This document shows positions 1 to 5,600 of a stretch of DNA of 10,424 bases, piece after piece. The first letter of the stretch is position 1, and each line of letters opens with the position of its first letter. A model generated the notes under the pieces. It was not told where the DNA came from and did not search any database. It saw only the letters and a list, made by a program, of their open reading frames with translations. Location: positions 1 to 10,424 of the forward strand of contig JAATVK010000132.1 of NCBI GenBank assembly GCA_014523485.1, read 5' to 3'. Source of the stretch: Nitrososphaerales archaeon TH5894 (lineage in GTDB: Archaea; Thermoproteota; Nitrososphaeria; Nitrososphaerales; Nitrososphaeraceae). The translations under genes and the position numbers were made by a program.

Positions 1-264
1 TTTATTAATAAAGGATAGTCGATATATTTTATCATACTGAATTGCTGATCCATATTTATTGAATCGTATGTGTGATGTAATAAGTAAATTACATATCTTT
101 TAATAACAATTTATTATATTAAATTTTATTTGCTTACTATATTCGATAATAAGATTTACGAAATTCACCAGATTAAATATGAATTATTCCTATACCATAC
201 CTTCACACATAGAGTTATTTTCTTCGATGATGTTAATGTCATATAGAGGTTTTGAGATAATGAC
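1..264. other. AT-rich non-coding stretch, nothing recognised
   Basis: This stretch lies downstream of the minus-strand DUF2203 gene and runs to the window edge. Stop codons are frequent in all frames. I see no tRNA-like arm, no strong hairpin and no convincing poly-T terminator on either strand. It may carry the 3' end of the DUF2203 transcript or the regulatory region of a gene outside the window. Confidence 0.6.
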
Positions 265-687
265 CTATCTCAAGTCTGCAAAATCATCAACATATTCAAA
301 ACCTTCTTGAGGAATAGGTTTTCTACCCATAAAACCTTCTTCCTTTCTGTGCCAAAATTTTACTTGATTTTCTCCAAATTTCCAACATAACCATATTTCT
401 TCATCATATCTAATCGAAGGAAAATCGAGTAAACCTTCGTCGACACTTTTTATCATTACTCCCATATCTTCTAATTCTTGAATCATGTTATATAAAGAAG
501 TAACAGCATGATTAAGTTCTTGTTTTTTCTTAATGAATTTTTCAAATGAGGAATTAGAATCTGAAAGATTCTGTAGTTCCTCTTGAATATCCATCACATT
601 ATTTTTACAGCATAATATTTCATCAAATCTCTTTTTCACTTTTGGTAAAATAGTATTTGCTTTATCTACTGTAAAGAGTATAGACAT
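265..687 (-). CDS. DUF2203 family protein
   Basis: A 140-residue soluble protein of unknown function that matches the DUF2203 pattern. The N-terminal part (about residues 1-70) starts with the family's FTVDKANTILPKV-type motif and continues as a charged helical, probably coiled-coil, segment. The C-terminal part carries the diagnostic block: G76-V-M-I-K, then GLLDFPS (85-91), then IWLCW (98-102), FWH (111-113) and GFMGRKPI (118-125). No signal peptide or membrane segment is seen. The ATG at 687 is favoured because a TATA-like box (715-726, read on the minus strand) lies about 33 nt upstream, giving a short leader. The gene is transcribed divergently from the UbiA-family gene. The family is widespread in archaea and bacteria without an assigned reaction, so no function is given. 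Confidence 0.88.
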   Translation of the reverse strand: MSILFTVDKANTILPKVKKRFDEILCCKNNVMDIQEELQNLSDSNSSFEKFIKKKQELNHAVTSLYNMIQELEDMGVMIKSVDEGLLDFPSIRYDEEIWLCWKFGENQVKFWHRKEEGFMGRKPIPQEGFEYVDDFADLR

Positions 688-714
688 TAATCATGTGTGA
701 GAGCAAAATAAGAT

Positions 715-726
715 AATTTATATTTT
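715..726 (-). promoter_or_regulatory. TATA box for the DUF2203 gene
   Basis: Read on the minus strand the sequence is AAAATATAAATT, a good archaeal TATA box centred about 33 nt before the ATG at 687. It predicts a very short leader. Confidence 0.5.
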
Positions 727-916
727 CACTATTTATTTTATATTTACCATCTAAGGTGAAACTTTACTCAATAATAAGGGAAGATCTATTCAAAAGATTA
801 ATTTTTTTTTTCTAAATATTAAATGGACTATTTTACCTAGATAAAACATCAGAAAGACTTGCAATTTCTATTTGTAAATTGATTTTCGAGTTTACGAGAA
901 GATTATTAGGAGAAAG

Positions 917-924
917 TATAAATA
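917..924 (+). promoter_or_regulatory. TATA box for the UbiA-family gene
   Basis: TATAAATA is centred about 36 nt upstream of the GTG start at 956. A second AT-rich candidate (AATATAAAG, near 928-936) lies too close to the start for usual spacing. The predicted leader is about ten bases. Confidence 0.5.
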
Positions 925-955
925 ATTAATATAAAGTTTAATGTAAGTTTCTAGG

Positions 956-1849
956 GTGATAGTTTCAGTCTGGCTTAGAATTGTAAGAATCAAATTCCTT
1001 TTAGCCTCTATGATAGGTATTACCAATGGTCTATTATATGCCTATCTTGTTTACAATCAGTTCAATATTATTGATGCTCTACTGACCTATATTGGAGTAA
1101 TTTTTTTACATGCCAGCGTTGATATATTTAATGACTATTGGGATTATAAAAGAGGAATTGATACAACGACTAAGAGGACCAAATTTAGTGGAGGAACAGG
1201 AGTATTACCTGAGAAAAAACTAGATCCAGCTATAGCATACAAAGCAGGATTTTTTTGTATGGTGATAGGACTAGTCATAGGAGGATACTTTGTTATACAC
1301 AGTGGGTTAATAATTGCAGTTATTTTAACAGTTGCTATTCTATCGATTTATTTTTATTCTACTACTATTGTAAATATTGGTTTAGGAGAAACTCTTGTTG
1401 CAATTAAGGGTGCAATGATTGTAATTGGGACTTGTTACGTACAGTCAGGTATTATCGATTTTTCAATTGTTTTTCTCGGGATAATAAGTGGAATATTATC
1501 TTCCCTGGTTTTGTATATTGCCTCCTTCCCGGATTTTGACGCCGATAAAGAAAAAGGAAGAAAAACGTTAGTTATATTATTGGGAAAAGATAGAGGATCA
1601 AAAATATTTCCGTTTCTCATTATCTTTATATATATTTTAATAACTATTGGAATCATAGGACAATATTTACCTATTTACACAATGATTACTTTTATTTCCT
1701 TACCTTTTGCTATCCGCTCTTCACAATTATTGAGAAATTATGACAATCTAGAAGATTTGGTTAAAGCAATTTCTAATACATTAATATTCTCTAGAATATT
1801 GGGTATTTGTCTTTTATTAAGTTATATAATTGCAATAATTCATCAATAA
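956..1849 (+). CDS. UbiA-superfamily prenyltransferase, MenA-like
   Basis: An integral membrane prenyltransferase of 297 residues, the usual size for the UbiA superfamily, with eight or nine hydrophobic helices. Both Mg-diphosphate-binding aspartate motifs are visible: N59-D60-x-x-D63-x-x-x-G67-x-D69 (NDYWDYKRGID), and D193-x-x-x-D197-x-x-x-G201-R-K-T. The segment after the first motif (about residues 77-84, FSGGTGVL) resembles MenA-like enzymes more than the archaeal lipid enzyme DGGGP synthase, whose first motif differs. Prenylation of 1,4-dihydroxy-2-naphthoate for menaquinone is therefore the best guess; the acceptor cannot be read from sequence. The start is GTG: a TAA lies four codons upstream in frame with no other start between, and the N-terminal residues from W6 to L16 match the family. 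Heme O synthase or another aromatic prenyltransferase remains possible. Confidence 0.88.
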   Translation: MIVSVWLRIVRIKFLLASMIGITNGLLYAYLVYNQFNIIDALLTYIGVIFLHASVDIFNDYWDYKRGIDTTTKRTKFSGGTGVLPEKKLDPAIAYKAGFFCMVIGLVIGGYFVIHSGLIIAVILTVAILSIYFYSTTIVNIGLGETLVAIKGAMIVIGTCYVQSGIIDFSIVFLGIISGILSSLVLYIASFPDFDADKEKGRKTLVILLGKDRGSKIFPFLIIFIYILITIGIIGQYLPIYTMITFISLPFAIRSSQLLRNYDNLEDLVKAISNTLIFSRILGICLLLSYIIAIIHQ

Positions 1850-1882
1850 AAATATTATATGTTCTAATAAATGGTAATATAT

Positions 1883-1925
1883 AAAAAAATAGGTTTTTAA
1901 AGAGTTTTTTCTCTAATAAAAATAA
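1883..1925. terminator. Bidirectional T-rich terminator between convergent genes
   Basis: This lies between the ends of the UbiA-family gene (+) and the zinc-ribbon gene (-). On the plus strand there are T5 (1894-1898) and T6 (1905-1910) runs, the latter forming the loop of a small AGAG/CTCT hairpin (1901-1904 with 1911-1914). On the minus strand the A7 run at 1883-1889 reads as T7. Archaeal RNA polymerase terminates on such T-runs, so one element could serve both genes. Confidence 0.45.
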
Positions 1926-1950
1926 ACTAATTAGGTTCTATGATAACATG

Positions 1951-2121
1951 TTATTGTTTGACAGTATTCAACGAAAAGTCTGATGGATTTAGGGAAATTC
2001 CACATTTATTGCATCTTCCGCTAGAAAGACGAATACTATCTTTTATCGATTTCAGGTTTATCATTCTATTAATTGTGCTTCCGCAATTACCACATACAAC
2101 TTCTAAACAAGGATACGACAT
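1951..2121 (-). CDS. Small zinc-ribbon protein (two CxxC pairs)
   Basis: A predicted 56-residue protein with C10-G-N-C13 and C37-N-K-C40, the classic spacing of a single zinc ribbon, joined by a basic linker of 23 residues. An extra cysteine (C5) sits near the N-terminus. There is no membrane segment. Such miniproteins in archaea can be transcription- or translation-associated, but nothing here names a partner. The frame also allows a TTG start at 2133. ATG at 2121 is preferred because a minus-strand TATA box (2145-2156) is centred about 29 nt upstream, the spacing of a leaderless archaeal transcript. The plus strand of the same region is also open (1940-2149), but its translation has no recognisable motif, so I treat it as a shadow. 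Confidence 0.72.
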   Translation of the reverse strand: MSYPCLEVVCGNCGSTINRMINLKSIKDSIRLSSGRCNKCGISLNPSDFSLNTVKQ

Positions 2122-2144
2122 TACACATATCAATCCGATAGTAG

Positions 2145-2156
2145 AATAATATATTT
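2145..2156 (-). promoter_or_regulatory. TATA box for the zinc-ribbon gene
   Basis: AAATATATTATT on the minus strand is centred about 29 nt before the ATG at 2121. The spacing predicts a leaderless mRNA and decides between the two possible starts. Confidence 0.5.
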
Positions 2157-2176
2157 CTTGTAAAAGGTTATTAACA

Positions 2177-2207
2177 ATTTTGACAACATTAATGTTTTAA
2201 TCAAAAT
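2177..2207. repeat. Nested inverted repeat upstream of the zinc-ribbon promoter
   Basis: A perfect 12-bp palindrome, AACATTAATGTT (2185-2196), sits inside a second pair of exact 7-bp arms, ATTTTGA (2177-2183) and TCAAAAT (2201-2207). The spacers are unequal, 1 and 4 nt. It begins about 21 bp upstream of the TATA box of the minus-strand zinc-ribbon gene, so an activator or repressor site is plausible. A hairpin RNA is the alternative. Confidence 0.5.
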
Positions 2208-2517
2208 AGGGTTAGTCAAAAAATATGCAAAAAGTAGGTGAAGATATAAACACTTTTTATTCCTTTCTAATTTGCAATCCAATAATTCTTATCCTAAAGC
2301 GATAAAAACATTATTTTAAATGCTAAAGAATTCTATAAAAAGAATTCTATAAGTATTATCTACAACCTTAATTTTTTATACAACATTACTTAAATTTAAC
2401 TTATTTTTTCTTCTAGTCACATAAAATTTGATATTAATTATGATAGAATTGAATCACTTAGGAAACAATAGAATCCAAATAATAGCATTGAAAAAAATTG
2501 GTATGGATGAATAGAAA
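2208..2517. other. Non-coding stretch before the YHS gene
   Basis: About 310 bases without a convincing gene. Apart from the tandem 14-bp repeat listed separately I see only AT-rich DNA and two very short open frames (26 and 24 codons) with no motif. There is no tRNA arm or recognisable structured RNA. Confidence 0.5.
2325..2352. repeat. Perfect 14-bp tandem duplication
   Basis: AAAGAATTCTATAA occurs twice head to tail (2325-2338 and 2339-2352) without mismatch. Each copy contains the 8-bp palindrome AGAATTCT, so the pair presents two palindromic half-sites 14 bp apart. It may be a protein-binding site or simple slippage; it lies about 170 bp upstream of the YHS gene promoter. Confidence 0.6.
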
Positions 2518-2527
2518 TATATAAATA
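2518..2527 (+). promoter_or_regulatory. TATA box for the YHS miniprotein gene
   Basis: TATATAAATA is centred about 31 nt before the ATG at 2554, which predicts an almost leaderless transcript. It is the main evidence besides the motif that this tiny frame is expressed. Confidence 0.55.
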
Positions 2528-2553
2528 ATTATAAAAATTATTTTTGTTCGAGT

Positions 2554-2697
2554 ATGCCAGTTGATCCTGTTTGTGGAATAGAAATGGATGAAGGATTAGC
2601 AATTTCCTTCGAATATAATAACAAAAAATATTATTTTTGTTGTGAGGGCTGTAAAGGTATCTTTAAAAGAAAACCCAAAAAATACAACAATAGTTAA
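2554..2697 (+). CDS. YHS-domain miniprotein (47 aa), probable metal binding
   Basis: A 47-residue protein that is nearly all one YHS domain. It opens with the hallmark D4-P-V-C7-G-I-E-M, followed by a short beta segment F19-E-Y-N-N-K-K-Y-Y-F28, then C29-C30-E-G-C33 and a basic tail. C7, the C29/C30 pair and C33 are the likely metal ligands. Related domains occur free-standing and in copper P-type ATPases and other heavy-metal proteins. That suggests a cytoplasmic copper or other soft-metal carrier or sensor role, which is inference. No ATPase is in the window. The gene is below common length cut-offs. Its stop codon is followed at once by the TATA region of the dehydrogenase gene, with 36 nt between the genes. 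Confidence 0.85.
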   Translation: MPVDPVCGIEMDEGLAISFEYNNKKYYFCCEGCKGIFKRKPKKYNNS

Positions 2698-2711
2698 TAT
2701 ATATATTATAA
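2698..2711 (+). promoter_or_regulatory. TATA region for the dehydrogenase gene
   Basis: An uninterrupted TA-rich box (TATATATATTATA type) begins directly after the YHS stop codon and is centred about 29 nt before the GTG at 2734. It predicts a leaderless GTG-initiated transcript. Confidence 0.45.
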
Positions 2712-2733
2712 TCCTAATATCAATAATATTTCT

Positions 2734-3774
2734 GTGAAATCTGTAAAAATAGTATCTCAAGGAGTAATTCAAGTTTACGAGCAAGATGATACCCAGCTGA
2801 ACTTCAAATCAGAGGGGGATATTCTTGTAAAAATGAAAGTCTGTGGTATTTGTGGTTCCGATTTAGAAAAGATCTATGGAGACTATGGTATGACTTCTGC
2901 CAGACTTGGACATGAACCTTCAGGAGAGGTTCTAGCAATTGGAAATAAGGTGAAAGAAATTAAGATAGGTGACAGAGTATTTGTTCATCACCATGTGAGT
3001 TGTAATTCATGTCATTATTGTCGGCATGGAAATAATACAATGTGCGAATATTATCAAAAAAGCAATATTGATCCTTGTGGGTTAGCAGATAAATTTCTTG
3101 TTCCAGCTTGGAACGTCGAGCGTGGGGGGGTATTAAAGTTGCCAGATAGTATGACCTATGAGCAAGCGTCTTTAATAGAACCTTTAGCATGTTGTTTAAG
3201 AGCTCTTAATAAGGTTCCTTTCCAAAAAGGAGATGATGTGGTTATTTATGGGTCCGGACCAGCAGGTATTATGCTGCTCACCTTAGCTAAACTGGCAGGA
3301 GCAGGAAATATATTTATAATAGATATAAACCATTTTAGATTAGAATTTTCAAGTAAATTCATACCAGAGGCTCTTTTTCTAAATGCTCTAACAGAAAACT
3401 CTTCTAAAATTATTAAAGATAATACTAAAAGTAGAGGAGTAGACATTTCAATAGTCGCAACAAGTAGTTTAACAGCACTATCTAATGCCATTGAGGTGAC
3501 TAGAAAAGGTGGCTATATCATTCTATTTGGAGTACCATCTAGAGCATCTCAATTCCCTTTAGAGGCAAGTAAATTATATTCTAATGAATTAAGTATTATA
3601 CCTAGTTATGCTGCTTCTGAAACTGAAACCAATCAAGCATTGAACTTACTCGCTGAAAGAAAAATTAATTTGGACTTTCTTATCACACACAAATATACCC
3701 TAGAACAATCTCCTAACGCGTTTTATTGTGCTCATAAAGCTAAAGATTGTATGAAAGTAATTATTACGACATGA
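2734..3774 (+). CDS. Zinc-dependent medium-chain dehydrogenase (threonine/butanediol dehydrogenase-like)
   Basis: A 346-residue medium-chain dehydrogenase with both zinc sites intact. Catalytic site: C40 in CGICGSD, H60-E61 in GHEPSGEV, and E149. Structural site: C90, C93, C96 and C104. The Rossmann fold begins at G173-S-G175-P-A-G178, and D197 at the end of the second strand points to NAD rather than NADP. The closest families are threonine, sorbitol and butanediol dehydrogenases, all oxidising secondary alcohols; the substrate is not readable. The GTG start is set by the TATA box 29 nt upstream and the natural N-terminus. The lsrF-like gene follows after 54 nt on the same strand with its own TATA box, and no T-run terminator separates them, so co-transcription is also possible. 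A G7 run at 3124-3130 keeps frame. Confidence 0.88.
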   Translation: MKSVKIVSQGVIQVYEQDDTQLNFKSEGDILVKMKVCGICGSDLEKIYGDYGMTSARLGHEPSGEVLAIGNKVKEIKIGDRVFVHHHVSCNSCHYCRHGNNTMCEYYQKSNIDPCGLADKFLVPAWNVERGGVLKLPDSMTYEQASLIEPLACCLRALNKVPFQKGDDVVIYGSGPAGIMLLTLAKLAGAGNIFIIDINHFRLEFSSKFIPEALFLNALTENSSKIIKDNTKSRGVDISIVATSSLTALSNAIEVTRKGGYIILFGVPSRASQFPLEASKLYSNELSIIPSYAASETETNQALNLLAERKINLDFLITHKYTLEQSPNAFYCAHKAKDCMKVIITT

Positions 3775-3790
3775 AACCATCATAAAAAAA

Positions 3791-3799
3791 ATATAAATA
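3791..3799 (+). promoter_or_regulatory. TATA box for the lsrF-like gene
   Basis: ATATAAATA is centred about 34 nt before the ATG at 3829. It would let the aldolase/thiolase gene be expressed apart from the dehydrogenase upstream. Confidence 0.45.
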
Positions 3800-3828
3800 G
3801 TTCAAGAAAATTCAGGTTGATATAAATC

Positions 3829-4656
3829 ATGGATTGGGGGATGACAAATAGATTCTCAAGAATAATAAGCCCAGAGAATGGACGTTGTGTCATGCTAGCT
3901 GTGGATCATGGGTATTTTTTAGGCCCTACAGAAAAATTAGAAGTACCGCAAAGGACTATAGAACCATTACTTCCATATGTAGATTCCATTATGCTAACCA
4001 GAGGAGTTTTACGAACTTCATTACCTCCTATTTCACACGTTCCGATTGTGTTGAGGGTATCAGGTGGGACTAGTATAATTGGAGATGATTTATCAAATGA
4101 AACAATTACTACATCAATAGAAGATGCACTTAGGCTAAATGTCTCCTGTTTAGCATTGTCTATATTTGTAGGATCGAAACATGAACATCAAACATTGGCT
4201 AATCTTGCTACCTTGGTAGACAGTGGAGAAAGATACGGTATCCCTATTCTTGCAGTAACAGCAGTTGGAAAAGAAATGGTAAGGGATGCTCGCTATCTAG
4301 GATTAGCATGTAGAATAGCCGGAGAACTTGGAGCTCATGTCGTCAAAACGTATTATTGCGAGAATTTTGAAAAAGTAATTGAAGGATGCCCAGTTCCAGT
4401 CATTATTGCGGGTGGAAAAAAACTAGAAAAAGATATAGATGTACTGGAATTAACCTTTAATGCGATTAAGGAAGGTGCTTCTGGCGTGGATATGGGAAGA
4501 AACATTTGGCAATCAGAGCACCCAATTGCAATGATAAAAGCTGTCAGATCTATAGTTCATGAAAATTTTTCTATAAAAGAGGCTGCAGATTTGTTAGTAA
4601 CAGAGAAAAAAATAGGAGATAGAAAGACAGTAGTGGTTAATCAAAAAAATATTTAG
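3829..4656 (+). CDS. lsrF: LsrF-like 3-hydroxy-5-phosphonooxypentane-2,4-dione thiolase (class I aldolase fold)
   Basis: A 275-residue TIM-barrel protein of the DeoC/FbaB/LsrF group, strikingly like E. coli LsrF as I remember it. Shared segments are DWGM..R.SRI (2-12), MLAVDHGYFxGP (22-33), the RGVLR region (58-62), VGKEMVRDARY (146-156), VVKTYY (171-176) and IIAGGKK (192-198), plus GASGVDMGRNIWQS near the C-terminus. K173 is the predicted Schiff-base lysine, H27 the acid/base histidine, and the GGKK and GASGVDMGRN loops bind phosphate. E. coli LsrF moves the acetyl group of the AI-2-derived diketone phosphate to CoA, giving acetyl-CoA and DHAP. The N-terminal extension of about 30 residues in E. 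coli is absent. No lsrK, lsrG or transporter gene is nearby, so AI-2 breakdown is not supported. Fructose-bisphosphate aldolase or ADH synthase are less likely alternatives. Confidence 0.85.
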   Translation: MDWGMTNRFSRIISPENGRCVMLAVDHGYFLGPTEKLEVPQRTIEPLLPYVDSIMLTRGVLRTSLPPISHVPIVLRVSGGTSIIGDDLSNETITTSIEDALRLNVSCLALSIFVGSKHEHQTLANLATLVDSGERYGIPILAVTAVGKEMVRDARYLGLACRIAGELGAHVVKTYYCENFEKVIEGCPVPVIIAGGKKLEKDIDVLELTFNAIKEGASGVDMGRNIWQSEHPIAMIKAVRSIVHENFSIKEAADLLVTEKKIGDRKTVVVNQKNI

Positions 4657-4678
4657 GATAAGACCATTTCGACAATAA

Positions 4679-4721
4679 TTTTTTTATTTTTTAGTATCGT
4701 TGATTGGACGATCATTTTTTT
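4679..4721 (+). terminator. Terminator region after lsrF
   Basis: T7-A-T6 at 4679-4692 is a strong archaeal poly-T terminator. It is followed by a small hairpin, ATCGT (4696-4700) pairing with ACGAT (4708-4712), and then T7 (4715-4721). The two together isolate lsrF from the exported-protein genes downstream. Confidence 0.55.
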
Positions 4722-4791
4722 GTTATGCTTCCCGGTAACAATAATAATATGATTAAAACAATGGTGAAAATGTTCGGGTTGTAAGAATATA

Positions 4792-4799
4792 TTTATATT
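4792..4799 (+). promoter_or_regulatory. TATA box for the broken RTX-like gene
   Basis: TTTATATT is centred about 31 nt upstream of the ATG at 4827. The promoter looks intact although the gene is not, and it supports 4827 as the ancestral start. Confidence 0.45.
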
Positions 4800-4826
4800 T
4801 TTGTGAAGATTTCTGGATTGTAATAG

Positions 4827-5481
4827 ATGAAAAATAATTTGAGCGTTTTTGCTAATGGGATTTTTCCTTATATTTTATTTAATCAATCCTGATACCTTCA
4901 TACCTGTATTTGCTGCCATTATTGTTGGAACAGAGGAAGAAGATGAATTAAAAGGGACTAGCAAAAAAGATAGCCTCGTTGGATCAGAAGAAAGAGTCAA
5001 ATTGTTCGGGGAGAAGTGCATCAGATTATATCAATAGAGGTGAAGGAGGAGACATAATAGAAGGCAATAGTGGTAAAGATGAATTATATGGTGAATCTGG
5101 AAGCGATCTAATAGATGGACATAATGGAATTGACTATATTGACGGATATACAGGCAATGATTTGATTCAAGAAAATTCTGGTAAAGATAATATTTTGGGA
5201 TATATTGGTGACGATATTTTACAGGGTAAAAAAGTTGATGATATTATGTTGGGCGAAAGAGATAATGATAGAATAGAAGGTAATAGTCTTGATAACTGGA
5301 TAAATAGAGGACTAGGACGAGATTTACTTCTCAGTGGCTCAGGTGGTGATATTCTAGGGCAAAATTTGGGTAAGATGTGTTGATTGGTGGAATTGGACCT
5401 CATGATTTTCATTATGGTAAAGGATTTGACATTATATTAGACTATGATAAATTTGAAGTAGATACTCAATCTAAACTGTGA
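4827..5481 (+). pseudogene. Exported RTX-like calcium-binding repeat protein, frameshifted
   Basis: A remnant of one gene read in pieces. The ATG at 4827 encodes MKNNLSVF, after which the frame must move at the T5 run (4846-4850, one extra T) to give a hydrophobic signal-peptide core ending in a PVFA-like cleavage site (near 4912). The mature start IVGTEEEDELKGTSKKDSLVGSE follows to about 4992. Two single-base losses (about 4995 and 5015-5017) then lead into the frame open to 5383, which holds a run of nonapeptide repeats of the G-x-x-G-x-D-x-(I/L)-x type. A lost A at 5372-5374 closes that frame with TGA. One frame over, the C-terminal end resumes (GKD)VLIGGIGPHDFHYGKGF and reaches a TGA at 5479. 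RTX nonapeptides bind calcium in secreted proteins. The longest intact pieces are 4849-5037 and 4979-5383; neither is a full protein. Confidence 0.75.
5018..5400 (+). repeat. 27-bp-period array encoding RTX-like nonapeptides
   Basis: About thirteen or fourteen nine-residue units can be laid out, for example GNSGKDELY, GESGSDLID, GHNGIDYID, GYTGNDLIQ, ENSGKDNIL, GYIGDDILQ and SGSGGDILG. The aspartate and the following hydrophobic position are the best kept. Units in the middle (GKKVDDIML, GERDNDRIE, GNSLDNWIN) have lost the glycines needed for the calcium-binding beta roll, which agrees with relaxed selection. Confidence 0.75.
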
Positions 5482-5502
5482 AGTATTTTAAAGGAAATCT
5501 CT

Positions 5503-5545
5503 TTGGATTTTTCTCATAATATTTGATCTTTTTAGATTTTATTTC
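5503..5545 (+). terminator. T-rich terminator region after the RTX remnant
   Basis: Several T-runs (T5 at 5508-5512, T5 at 5529-5533, T4 soon after) follow the last stop codon by 20-60 nt. No strong stem is present. This is a plausible archaeal terminator, with modest support. Confidence 0.3.
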
Positions 5546-5560
5546 ATTGCTCAAGTATTA

Positions 5561-5570
5561 TTTATATAAA
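5561..5570 (+). promoter_or_regulatory. TATA box for the second broken exported-protein gene
   Basis: TTTATATAAA is an excellent archaeal TATA box centred about 36 nt before the ATG at 5601. It supports 5601, not the internal ATG at 5657, as the ancestral start. Confidence 0.55.
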
Positions 5571-5600
5571 TGGTATGTTTGAGATTGATTAGTTAGACAA

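Noticed and set aside
1940..2149. Open frame of 69 codons on the plus strand opposite the zinc-ribbon gene
   Set aside because: Its translation has no motif, while the minus strand has two spaced CxxC pairs and a well-placed TATA box.
2224..2304. Short open frame of 26 codons starting ATGCAAAAAGTA
   Set aside because: There is no recognisable motif and no well-spaced TATA box, and its length is expected by chance.
2441..2515. Short open frame of 24 codons starting ATGATAGAATTG
   Set aside because: There is no motif, and no promoter at the right spacing. Its stop comes just before the YHS gene promoter, so it is more likely upstream non-coding DNA.
3124..3130. G7 homopolymer in the dehydrogenase gene as a frameshift site
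   Set aside because: The frame and the family alignment continue correctly on both sides, so no shift is needed.
3829..4656. AI-2 quorum-signal breakdown as the role of the LsrF homologue
   Set aside because: No LsrK kinase, LsrG isomerase or Lsr transporter gene is present nearby, and the system is typical of bacteria. The family name is kept but not the role.
5018..5400. The repeated 27-bp units as a CRISPR array
   Set aside because: The periodicity is at the protein level with strongly diverged DNA and no constant repeat/spacer pattern.
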